Source: Pyxicephalus adspersus (Eukaryota > Chordata > Amphibia > Anura > Pyxicephalidae). From it: 64,000 nt of DNA. The stretch's first letter is position 1. Each line of letters begins with the position of its first letter. Location of the stretch: NCBI RefSeq assembly GCF_032062135.1, contig NC_092858.1, positions 166,000,664 through 166,064,663 on the forward strand. The letters run 5' to 3'. The position numbers and the translations under genes were made by a program. The notes beneath the pieces were generated by a model. That model searched no databases. It was given only the letters and a program-made list of their open reading frames with translations, and had not been told where the DNA came from. Shown piece by piece: positions 49,801 through 60,200 of the stretch.

Positions 49801-51488
49801 AGCACGGAAAGCAGACCTGTGAAAAAAATGTAAATTTAAGGATCTGCTAATAATGTCTTGGTGCTTCATTCTGCAGGAAACCAGAAGAGTATTCTTTAAG
49901 GGATATTTTAGGCATATAACATTTATACCACACAATTGTTTTAAAAAGGTTTATAACATCATTTTTTTTAAAACATTTACAGAGTAAAATAACATTTTAC
50001 ATCAAAAACGAACACATCAAACAACTGATGATAGTTGGTTAATTCCCAATGAAACTTTGGACATCTCATTCGCTTCCTCAGGAAATACCCATGAGACCTA
50101 AAGGTTTTTATCAATGGATTCCCAATGTGTAAAACATTCATGGAAAATATACATATCACAAAAAACAGAAACCAAAACAAATTACACATACTAAACCAAT
50201 TTTCTATTGGGATATAGTCGATCAGCATTAACTCCTCTCTCAGCACATCATGGAAACTCCCACCAAATACACTATTGGAGCTTTCACCCAGTAATAGACA
50301 TGGAAGGAAGCAAATTTGCCACCAAATCAGCAACTATCAACTAAAAATCAAAAGCAGTGTTTTACTAATTACTTTTAATTATTACTGGGTATAAGCTCCA
50401 ATTGTGTATTTGGTGAGAGCTTCAATGAAGTGCTGAGAGAGGAGGAAATATTATATGACTATATCCCAATAGAAAATTGGTTTAGTATGTGTATTAGTTT
50501 TAGTTTCTGTTTTTTGTGAAATGTATATGTTCTATGAAGAATGTTTTACAAATTGGGAATCCATTGATAAAAACCTTTAGGTCTCATGGTATTTTCCTGA
50601 GGAAGCAAATGAGATGTCTGTGAGACGTGTTGAAAAATATTTCCTTTTGTAAGTAACCAACTATCATCAGTTGTTTGATAAGTGTTCTTTTTTGTTGTAA
50701 ATTGTAATTTTATGTAATTTAAAAAAAAATTGATGTTACAAACCTTTTTTAAAATAATTGTGTGGTCAAAGTAATATTTGCCAAAAACGTCACTCTTTTG
50801 ACTTCTATATTTACACGGTGGGATGTGGCATAAGTAATAATCTAATTGGTGAAGCAACAGTTTACTGTTTTCTGCAGGACACCGTCACAGTGCACCCTAT
50901 GTGTCAGTTAGTTAAGGCTTTTGGTGGCATTAGGAAAGTGATTTTAGTGTTTTCAGTACACATGATAATTAACATGACATGAAAATGACTAGGAATATCC
51001 TCTGATTAAACCCTATACCATTCCTCTGTTTTGTTCATTGTCTTCTAACAGGCCGAGTGGTAAATGTGTCCAGTATGGTCAGCCCCAGGGCTCTGGCTCA
51101 GTGCAGCACCGAGTTACAGGAAAGATTCCGCAGTGACACCATTACTGAAGAAGAGCTGGCGAAGCTTATGGAGAAATTTGTGGAAGATGCCAAGAACGGA
51201 GTCCACCAGGAAAAAGGCTGGCCAAACACTGCCTATGGGGTATCCAAAATAGGAGTGACCGTGCTGTCCAGGATCCAGGCACGTCGGCTGAAGGAGACCC
51301 GGAAAGGAGAGGGCATCATCCTCAATGCCTGCTGCCCGGGATGGGTGAGGACCGATATGGCTGGTCCCAATGCTCCCAAGACTCCTGATGAAGGTGCTGA
51401 GACCCCAGTCTATCTCGCTCTTCTACCAGAGTCTGTGGATTCACCATATGGTGAATTTGTCAGTGAGAAGAAAGTAGTGCCCTGGTAG
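43546..51488 (+). CDS. carbonyl reductase 1-like, copy A
   Basis: The exons are 43546-43834, 48283-48390 and 51052-51488 (289, 108 and 437 bp). They have GT/AG junctions, phases 1 and 1, and encode 277 residues, the same length as human CBR1. The product is a cytosolic monomeric NADPH-dependent short-chain dehydrogenase that reduces quinones and other carbonyls (family knowledge). Visible motifs are T-G-S-N-K-G-I-G (10-17, cofactor loop), N-N-A-G (89-92), catalytic Ser140 in V-N-V-S-S, Tyr194 and Lys198 in Y-G-V-S-K, and A-C-C-P-G-W-V-R-T-D. Trp at 230 is as in CBR1, where CBR3 has Pro. The start has the context cacaATGt and aligns with the human N-terminus. A tandem paralog follows 2 kb after its stop. 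Nothing is broken. Confidence 0.96.
45120..45735 (+). mobile_element. 5'-truncated L2/CR1-like LINE
   Basis: Translation gives A-A-R-L-I-H-P-S-L then S-L-H-W-L-P-F-H-L-R-I-K-F, a hallmark of CR1/L2-type polyprotein C-termini, and later an N-G-L-P remnant. The 3' untranslated part follows with 'ttcggggcagggtcctctcc' and 'gcaacccctgtttattgtac'. It lies in intron 1 of CBR1 copy A and is interrupted by stops. Confidence 0.7.
45750..46498. mobile_element. hAT-like element, 749 bp
   Basis: The ends are 'caggggtgtcaaactc' and 'gagtttggcacccctt'. The target duplication is CTCCAGTA / CTCTAGTA with one mismatch. No transposase frame is recognised, so it is non-autonomous. Confidence 0.8.
47402..47698 (-). 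mobile_element. hAT-like non-autonomous repeat
   Basis: The ends are 'cagtgtttctcagtg' and 'ggttgagaaacactg'. The interior matches the family at 1528-1760. It lies in intron 1 of CBR1 copy A. Confidence 0.65.
48283..48390 (+). CDS. CBR1 copy A exon 2
   Basis: It encodes V-A-D-T-T-P-F-G-T-Q-A-E-V-T-L to L-I-K-P-N after a T-rich acceptor. The donor is GTAAGT. It differs from copy B at about 22 of 108 bases. Confidence 0.95.
48600..48935. mobile_element. hAT-like MITE, 336 bp, perfect target duplication
   Basis: The ends are 'caggggtcagcaaag' and 'gtttgccaacccctg', with the exact duplication TCCTACAT at 48592-48599 and 48936-48943. The interior is GC-rich with many 'ggccgg' blocks. It lies in intron 2 of CBR1 copy A and is probably a fairly recent insertion. 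Confidence 0.85.
49927..50766. repeat. 840-bp palindrome in intron 2 of copy A
   Basis: The left arm begins 'accacacaattgttttaaaa' and the right arm ends with its complement 'aaaataattgtgtggt'. Arms of about 370-410 bp match with moderate divergence around a loop near 50335-50395. Inner matches include 'atcaactgatgatagttgg' type blocks and 'cccagtaat/attactggg'. Confidence 0.75.
51052..51488 (+). CDS. CBR1 copy A exon 3
   Basis: It encodes G133 to the C-terminal Trp277 and TAG. It carries Ser140, Tyr194 and Lys198 and the substrate-side loop. Its protein is 78% identical to the copy B exon. Confidence 0.95.
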
Positions 51489-51908
51489 ATGCCAATTCTG
51501 AATATATTTAGGTGAATTGTTAAATGTGTCCTTTTAATCTTTAATAGGCCTTAAAAAAAATTGTTTGGAACAGTCATTTTCTTTAGGGATGGGGTTTATG
51601 GGATAAACAGTCTTTAGCTCATTAGCTTCCACGGTAGAGGTTTGTTTGGTCTGATCTGAAATATGGTCAGTTTTGGAGGACATAGCTGTAGTTATTTCTT
51701 GGTGTTTCTGGTGGGGGATTTTTCCTAACCCAGCTGACTTCATAAAAAGGCTCAGACAGCACATAGCCCTCTGCTCTTCCATGGAAGGTAATGAGTTTAC
51801 GGCTGTATATCATATAACTGCTTCTCTCTGTGGGAACCGCTTCAGTCTGTGAAAACACTTGTTAATATTGATGTGAATTAACTTGCCTTGCCTCTACCTT
51901 TTTGTAGA

Positions 51909-51914
51909 AATAAA
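51909..51914 (+). promoter_or_regulatory. poly(A) signal of CBR1 copy A
   Basis: This AATAAA lies about 420 bp after the stop codon. It is the first clear signal in the 3' region. Confidence 0.65.
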
Positions 51915-53125
51915 TAATTTACTAGAACTGTGACTTTTTTGTATTTTTCATGCCATAAAACTTGATTTCATGGACAAAGATCACAATTGAAAACACGTTT
52001 AGCTTTTTTAATAACACTTTACAGTCCCTAGTGTGCCCAATCCCCAAATGACCAATGAGAACTTTGAGTTTTCTTTAAATGCAAAATCAAAAACAAGACT
52101 TTAGTGTTTTATTAGTTTAATGGCAATACATTATTGTGTGCCGTGGTGCCAATTGGACCTCACAAACCTGAAGAATGTGTGTACATGCTTCAATGATCAC
52201 ATTAGCAATATGTTATTATCATTATTATAAATTCATAAAGCACTGACATTTTCTGCAATGCTTCCCAGAACCTGGCGGACCTGCCAAAGTGAACAGTTCT
52301 AAAACTTTATACAGACCTTCCACATCTCATAACACCCCTTAGATTGTAAGCTTATCTGAGCAGAATCCTCTCTTCCTGTGTCACTGTCTGTATGTCTATC
52401 ATTTGCAACCCCTTTTTTTGGATAGCGCTGCATAATATGTTGGTGCTATACAAATACTGTTTATTAATAATTACCAGCCATTTATTTCTACTACTGGCCA
52501 ATGATGCAGGATATTTTTCCCCCCCCCCCACTGATCACCAACAAGTTTTACCTTTTGATTAGCAATGAGCACCATGGTACACATTTCTAAATGATGTGCT
52601 CTGTACACTGTGTTGTATGTTACATACTTCTGACCCCTGCACTCTGTATGGCATATCATTGGTCATGTAGAACTGACTGATGCATTCTGTAAGCTGAGCT
52701 GTACACTACATACAAAAAAATGAGCAAAAATTAAAACGTGCTTGGACTGCAGAAATAACCAGGTTCGAAGACTACTAGATGTAAGTCGGCTAGCACTGTA
52801 TCACCAGTTTGGGTTTTCAGCCATAATTGGTCCATCCCCCCACCCGTTCAAGTATTTTAAATTTTAATCTGCATTAGTTAATTGCTAGTTGCTGGTACTA
52901 TATTTTTGTATATTTTTTTTATACAGCAAAGGTTGTTTGTCTTGTATAGTTTTTCCAACATTTTAATAATAAAAATCCCTTCCTGGTTTTCTGTATACTA
53001 ACCATTTTCCCCAGCTCCCCAGATTGAAAAATGTTGCTTTTAAGGCATAATTAAAATACCTTTTTAGCAGTCTGGGTAAGTTTTAAAATGTTCTTGTTCA
53101 TACCTTCTAGTAGTTCTCTTTCTTA
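51915..53125. other. spacer between CBR1 copies
   Basis: Apart from the LINE tail at 52330-52475 no gene or RNA is seen. The sequence is AT-rich. Confidence 0.5.
52330..52475 (+). mobile_element. LINE 3' end (L2/CR1-like)
   Basis: It carries 'agattgtaagcttatctgag' and 'tgtgtcactgtctgtatgtc', with the tail 'gcgctgcataatatgttggt'. It lies between the two CBR1 copies. Confidence 0.6.
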
Positions 53126-53139
53126 CCTCTAGATGGCAG
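53126..53139 (+). promoter_or_regulatory. CTCF-like motif upstream of CBR1 copy B
   Basis: CCTCTAGATGGCAG matches the CTCF core at 13 of 14 positions. In copy A the equivalent site is much nearer the promoter; here a SINE intervenes. Confidence 0.4.
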
Positions 53140-53370
53140 GAGCAGGGAGGTGGCTAAGTATCCCAGGTTCGATTCCTGGGTAAGACACCTGTATGCAGTT
53201 TGTATGTTCCCCAAAAAACAAAACTGGCCTTGAAATATGGCACAGACATATGACTATGCTAAGGATATTAGATCATGAGCTCCTTTGAAGGACAGGTAGT
53301 AACATGAATATGGAGAATGCTGTGTAATGAGTCAGGATAAATACATAATAATAATAATAATAATAATATT
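53140..53370 (+). mobile_element. decayed tRNA-headed SINE before copy B
   Basis: It carries 'aggtggctaagta', the B-box 'ggttcgattcctgg', and 'gatcatgagctcctttgaag', and ends in an AAT-rich tail. It is inserted between the CTCF-like motif and the conserved promoter block. Confidence 0.65.
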
Positions 53371-53379
53371 GTTATCAGG

Positions 53380-53513
53380 AGACAGAAGCAGCATTGTAGT
53401 TACGGCCTCTAGTGTTTGGCTCAGTTCCTTCTTGTTTGTTGGGTGGAGCTGATAGTCCTAGAACTTTCTATACAACATCGACTGCTTGCAAAAAACAATC
53501 CATAGACTGCACA
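53380..53513 (+). promoter_or_regulatory. CBR1 copy B promoter and 5' leader
   Basis: It shares 'gagacagaag', 'cctctagtg' and 'gggtggagctga' (53441-53452) with the copy A upstream region, but is clearly diverged up to about 15 bp before the ATG. Confidence 0.45.
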
Positions 53514-53802
53514 ATGTCTGGTGTAAGGGTAGCAGTGGTCACAGGCAGCAATAAAGGAATAGGTTTGGCTATAGTCAGGGCATTGTGTAAGCAATTCCAA
53601 GGAGATGTCTATCTAACAGCCAGGAACCCCCAGCTGGGAGAAGACGCTGTGCGGGCCCTGAAGGAAAAGGAAGGACTGTCCCCATTATTCCACCAACTGG
53701 ACATCAATGACCTGAACAGCATCCGGGCTCTGCGCAACTTCCTAAAGAATAAGTATGGAGGTCTGGATGTGCTGATCAATAATGCCGGCATTGGATTCAA
53801 AG
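53514..53802 (+). CDS. CBR1 copy B exon 1
   Basis: It encodes residues 1-96. Near-identity with copy A extends about 15 bp upstream and 30 bp into the intron, then stops. Confidence 0.95.
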
Positions 53803-56800
53803 GTGAGTCCTGCATGGGTCTGACACTGTACAGAAGATCTAATTATCACTAAATGGCATTTTGCAACAGGTGCAATAAAGGAAGAATCCCCCTGGGGCTG
53901 TATATATATAATTTATTATTATCATGATCTATTTATGCTTTATATCACAAAGGTACCTTTAGAAAGATTATAAAACCTTAGAACAAAGTGTATTTATTTC
54001 TTAATATATTTTTATAACTCATTCAGCCTCTTCTTTTACATTTTTGTCTTTACCATGTTGCATGCATGCTTGTGTTCTTGGTTAGCACCAAAAAAAAAAA
54101 AAATTATAGCAAAAGCATATTTCTATTTCCTTTATAATATTAAACAAATCACAGAATCAAATTTGCACTTTTGATAAATATAAACTACCTAGGTTTCCAG
54201 ATCAAAGAACATTTGCTTACAGTAATGACAATGGAAACCCAGATCTGTTTTAGCATGCTCATGATCCTTAAATCACAAGTTTGGAACACCTCCCATCACC
54301 CGGTTCTGTTGTGTGTTTGGATGCAAAAGCTTCCCTATCTCAGCCCATGGAGGAAGGGACATTGTTACCATGGATGACCTCCTACCAGCTTCTTTAATTC
54401 TCGCTCATTTGAATATAATTCCTCTTGCTTTGAGTATTGTTGTGCTTTATAAATACAATAATATGATACAGTCGTTAACGCTTTATAAACGGAACTCTGA
54501 AACAATGAAAATGTAACATATAACCCCTAACAACTGCATAGAACTAAAGCTTGCAATCAAATCGGTTATAGAAATATTTTTAACATTCAGTAGAAAACAG
54601 GCAATGCTAGCAAAATGTTACAATCACAAGAAATGTCCTTTCTAATGTGTATATAGTAATGCTTGTTCAACAACTCAAAGTTTTTATTTATTATTTATTA
54701 ATTTAGCTTCATCTCATCTAAGTGAAAAGTCACTTTGCAAAGTGAACATGCTAAATTGTTTAATTCAATCAATTTGGGGTATTTTACACCTTTTTACAGT
54801 TATTTAGACTAAAGGAGGTGGAGAGGTTTATTTTTTTTTAACTTCTGGAGACTCCAGTAGTGAAAAATTGGCCATGTAGGGTTTCACCCGTGGCTGTCTA
54901 AAGGGAATGAATAGGAATGGTAGAGAGTGGTTTAGTATGCCTGCTGCCGCCCGCTTTAAAATGTTGGTTTATTAGGATGAGCAATTGGGCCATCCAAGTA
55001 GCTGACAAGGTGCCAACCACCAGGAGCTGCCCAATAACCTCTGTTACCCCCACTTGTCTTAACAAACCCTAAAATGTACAATAAAACCCTCCCCTGCTTG
55101 CATGTTTGATGTGCCCCATCCAGCCAGTGCTAGACTGAAAGATGCATGTAGATGCCATACTGTGTCCTGCATAGCAATCCTGCTGCAGCTGAATTCTCTG
55201 CATCAATGGGAGTGGTAGTGGCAAGGACCTATATGTTGGCACCATTAGACCCACCAATGCAGAATAAGCTACCTGCCACCCTCACTACATAAAGTTTCAG
55301 TTACTTGTTTGCGTCATACATGCACAGGGCTTTAATATTTTGTATTTCTCATCATTCATTTTGTGCTTTATGCAATAAGCAAATCTATCCATCATTCTTC
55401 CTTCTGTCAGAAGACCTTATTGTCCCATCCACACTCAACATGTTCATTGTTCTTTTAATGATATAAAACATCGATCGCCAACATTTCAGACTTCACAGAC
55501 TACTAAACTCATTATTTTAAATCCTGCGGACCATTCATATAAATTTTTGTAAAAAGATAAATACATTTGTAAAATAATGATCTTCCTAATGGTGCTGACA
55601 AGGAGGTTCTGATTCATTGATCAGCTAATGGCTAAGTGGAGTATTACTATTGTTTCTATTATCATTAGTTGCATTATCTTTGGTATTACTAAAGAAATTC
55701 AAAATATTTGTTTGGTTTTTCTCACTCATTTTGGGTTTATTTCATTCCAATCTAAGACCAAACAAGAAATGATAGTTATCAACATCAAATTATGTGATGC
55801 CATTAAATGTAACAGTAAAGAAAATACACAGCTAAGGTCATACTTACCTAAAAGAGCATCTGAGAAATAAACAAAAAAAATAAAACAATCGGATGAGAAT
55901 CGGTATTGGCGGAGCGGGGTGACTGTTGTAATGGTGGAAACAATACTGAAGCGTACGGCTCGGCAATGGTTCCCTCATACAACATAGGAATACACTGACG
56001 TCACGCTGCGCCTCCTTTGTTTTTCCGTCTCTAGTACAGCTCGTGAATTTAGTGCAATATAAAGGCGAAAATTGTCATCCAGAATATAGGAATTTATTGT
56101 ATTATTACTTTTTTTATTAATAATAAAACATAAAAATTGCAAATAATGTCCAAATTTTTCTGTGGACCACCAAAAGTTTCTCATGGACCACCCGTTGGTG
56201 ACCACTGATCTAGAAGTATAGTTTGTGGGCAAATCATTATTCAAATTTTTCCTTACACATTTGTGGCCAGGTTTGTAAAAAAGGAAGACTAGTTTTGATG
56301 GTTGTGGAATTGTGAAGAATTGTTTCCTAACTAGGGTTCCCCCAGAGATTGTTAGGGGTTCTTTAAGAAATAAATAATTTGTGTCTCTTGGGTTATTTAC
56401 CACTTACACAAATGATCTTTTTTGGGTGTAAGGGTGACATTCTTCCCAAAGGTCAGCAATGTGAGGCATTCTTCCAAATTACCACCACGCTATTGTATTG
56501 TTAGTGGTGGATATTCTTATTATTGTAAGGGGTTTCCTAAAGCTACATACACATGTGCAATCTTTCACGATCCTTTCCAACGACAAATGACTGCACGATG
56601 CATGAAGGAGCTGTACATACAGCACAGTTCTGCTCTATGGAAAAAGGAGGGAGGAGTGCGATAGAGTAGCACCCCGCTGTGCTCTCTTCCCTCCATTTGC
56701 ATTACGATCGTTCGTCGACAAGAACCATTGCACGTGTGTACGTAGCCTAAGATCTGAATGTTATTTCAAGGCCTCCCCATGTTGAAAAGGTTGACAATGA

Positions 56801-57181
56801 CTGTTGCATAGCATGGTCTTTTCAAATTATTAGCGTGGAAGCTCTAAAAGAACATCGTTTACTCAATCCCTGGAGTAACATGTTCAGGGAAAGTGCTTTG
56901 TTCAGTTGTGTAGTAGAGGTATGACCTCCTTTGGTAGAATAGTTTGTTTGCAGCATCACAATTTCCAATATGCTGGACTTTCTAGATATCCTAAGAAATG
57001 CAGCGAGAATACCCCCTGCCATGTCCCTAGGTACACCAACCATAAAAAATGAATACAAAAACATGATTGGTTAAACCATCATCATCTTTTTTATATCACT
57101 ACCTAATTCTGTCTTTTCCAAATACGGAGACTGAAGGCAAGGATTGGTGCAATATAACACTTTAGTAGTTGAAAGACATAC

Positions 57182-57255
<74 letters not shown>

Positions 57256-60200
57256 TCAAAGCAAAAGAGGGACAAAAGGATTTGGTTACAGTAGAGGGAC
57301 ATTTGGGAGGTATGAACATCCAATCCAAGAGAACACTTACCGTACTCACGCCTTTCATGTTCTTTCTCAAAAAATGTTCCCTTTTTGGAACATGAAAAAT
57401 GAACATGCAAAAAGTCATTGGGGCTTTGTTCCAAAAATATGTTGCAGATATATACAACCAAAAAAGGAGGGCTGAGAAGGAAAGAGGGACAGAGGGACTT
57501 GGATGTGGACAGTTCCTACTAATCAGGGACATTTGTTATCCAGACTAGTATCCTTGTTATCCCTGTCCATTTGCAACTTGGTGAATGAATAACCCAGAAC
57601 AAGCATTCAGCTAGAGATATGTTATGACACCTGATTAGTATTAAAGGACAATCATTTAGCCTTATTGAAAGGCTCTCCACCCCTCTATATATTGGCATTC
57701 CAAAACCATGCAGTTAGTTTAGTTGGCTTCCCCCTTTAATGGTCCCTTGACTGTATTAAAGACATATGACTATGGTAGGGACATTAAATTGTGAACCCCT
57801 TGAAGCGATAGCTAGTGACATATGGACTATGGACTTTGTACAGCGCTGCATAATATGTAGGCGCTTTATAAATAATGTGTACAAAAAGTTCTTAACACTC
57901 CAAAAAAGCTCTTTCTATCCAGAAAGTTTGCACACACTTTAATCTTCTTGATATTATCATCAGAATAAATTAGAACCTGTCGGTATAGGAATAGTTCTCA
58001 TAATCTTTCAACTGGAACCAAGAACTAAAATGAAAATTGCACATAGAATGCAGTCTGCCTAGAAATAGGTGTTTGCATATACAATAGTGCATAACACATG
58101 CATGTTGGTGAACGTTTAACATGCATTGTGGTATTTTCTTTCTTCATACTGATTACAGTACAGCACAAACCAACAAACTGCATTGTAAACTAAAACCATA
58201 AGACATTTGGCAAGCTGCCTTGTTCTGTACAAGGCTGAAGTGAACAAAAACTAATACAGCAGGAGTCCCTCCTAACCCATTTTTACCTGTTAACCCTGCC
58301 AAAAGATCCATGTTTGTTTTTAGCTACCTTTAATGGGGTAACAATACTGTCCTGCAGTGAAATCATGTAACATTTTACCCAGTGGACAGAGTTGTCTATT
58401 TCTAAACATTCACTGTTCACTTTCTCAGTGATATTTTTGATCATTACCGTGATAAATTTTGAATATTGAGATCGACTATAAGTATTTAACGCACCGACAA
58501 ACCATTGCAAGCATATAATTTATTCCAACCCCTATAGCAGTCACTTTTGCAGGATAACTTGTTCTGCAGGTAACAGTAGAAAAGAAAATGAAAAAAAAAA
58601 AAATCACGTGCTGAAAAAACACACTACAAGTATAAACCCCTTGCAGTATCCACAGTAAAACCAATGTTTTGGCAATGGATACACTTTTGGGTTTGTGTGT
58701 ATATGAGAGTTGATACGTTACTGTATCACAAACACATTGTTGGTATTGACAATATTAACTGAAAGTAGCAGTAAATTGCTTTGGGTCTATTTGAAGTAAT
58801 TTATTTACCCTTACAGACCAGGATATATTAAAATAAATTTATCCCCCACTACTTCCCACCACTCCATATCCCCCTTCTTGTTGTGTGTTCCTTCCCCCAT
58901 CTCCTAGATTTTAAGCTCTTCGGGGCAGGATCCTCTCCTCCTCCTGTGTAACTGTCTGTATCTGTCATTTGCAACCCCTATTTATTGTACAGCGCTGCGT
59001 ATAATTTTGGTGTTATATAAGTCCTGTTTATTAATAATAATAATAAGGTTATTAATAATGATAACCCCCACAAAATATAATAGATTGCACCTTAATAGTC
59101 CTCCAGTGGTGTAGTATCAATTCAATACAAATTTAAACCCCCCCCAAGTCAACTAGCCACATTTAGACACAAGGACACCATGTAAATTCACAGCAAAGTG
59201 TAGAGACATGGAATGGAGTTTTTAAAAGTAATTTGCTATTTGTTAGCAAATGTTTTCAATCCTGGACCAGACCCATTCCAGGTTTGCTGAATCACCCAGG
59301 TTCACTGATGAAAGTGTATCCTCTCTAGCCTTTGATAGCTTTAATAAATCAGGCCCATGGATGGGAAATATAGGTACCTGTATATTAAATTAGGATGCCA
59401 CTGAAAATGGTACACACAGATGTATTAAATGTGAACATTTCCTGAAAAAGTAATGCTGTATGTGCTAATAAAGTTCCTATTTTAAAATTTCCAGCTGCTG
59501 ACACAACCCCATTCGGCACACAAGCTGAAGTAACACTGAAGACCAACTTTTTTGCCACAAGAGATATTTGTCATGAGTTGCTGCCTCTCATTAAACCAAA
59601 TGGTAAGTTGGAATTTGTCCTATATGCCTTCTCCTGGTTTTATTTGTCTCCAGATGTCACTGATGTCAGTGTTGGAACCATGTGTAATTGATGTAACCAG
59701 AAATAAAAACTTGCAAGAAGAACTTATGTACAATATATCCTGTGTAACAGTGGTTGACAACCTTTTTGGACCTACGGACCACTAAATGCAGGGACTCTGG
59801 ACCGCACATGAGAGAGTGGTGTGTCCCATGATACCAAAAACCGACCAGAGACACAACCTGCCCACCACCCTGAGCCTACAATCTGATATGGTCTGCAGCT
59901 TTGACTGGTGCGTCCCCCAATGGGGTCTTTCTCCTGACCCTGCTGGGGGGCAAACCGGCAAGAGCCGTGGACTACCAGAATATTCTTGCGGACCACTGGT
60001 TGGCGACTATTGCTGTAAAAAATGTTATTTTACATTGATATCCTATCTATTTTACAACAATTTACACCATTTGCAATGTTAATCAGCTGGATTATAACCA
60101 AGCAAGGCCCTTGGTAGTCTATCAGCTTTACTGACAACGTCAATACTACAGAGTATGGCAAACCTTGCTGGGACCAGGCCCCTGGATGGTCACTGACCCC

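Noticed and set aside
53412..53513. Longer N-terminus for CBR1 copy B
   Set aside because: The upstream extension begins at a non-ATG codon, is not conserved with copy A in protein, and the ATG at 53514 aligns with copy A and human CBR1.
57071..57532. 153-codon minus-strand frame
   Set aside because: It is carried through by the TG/TA/CA microsatellite and has no recognisable domain.
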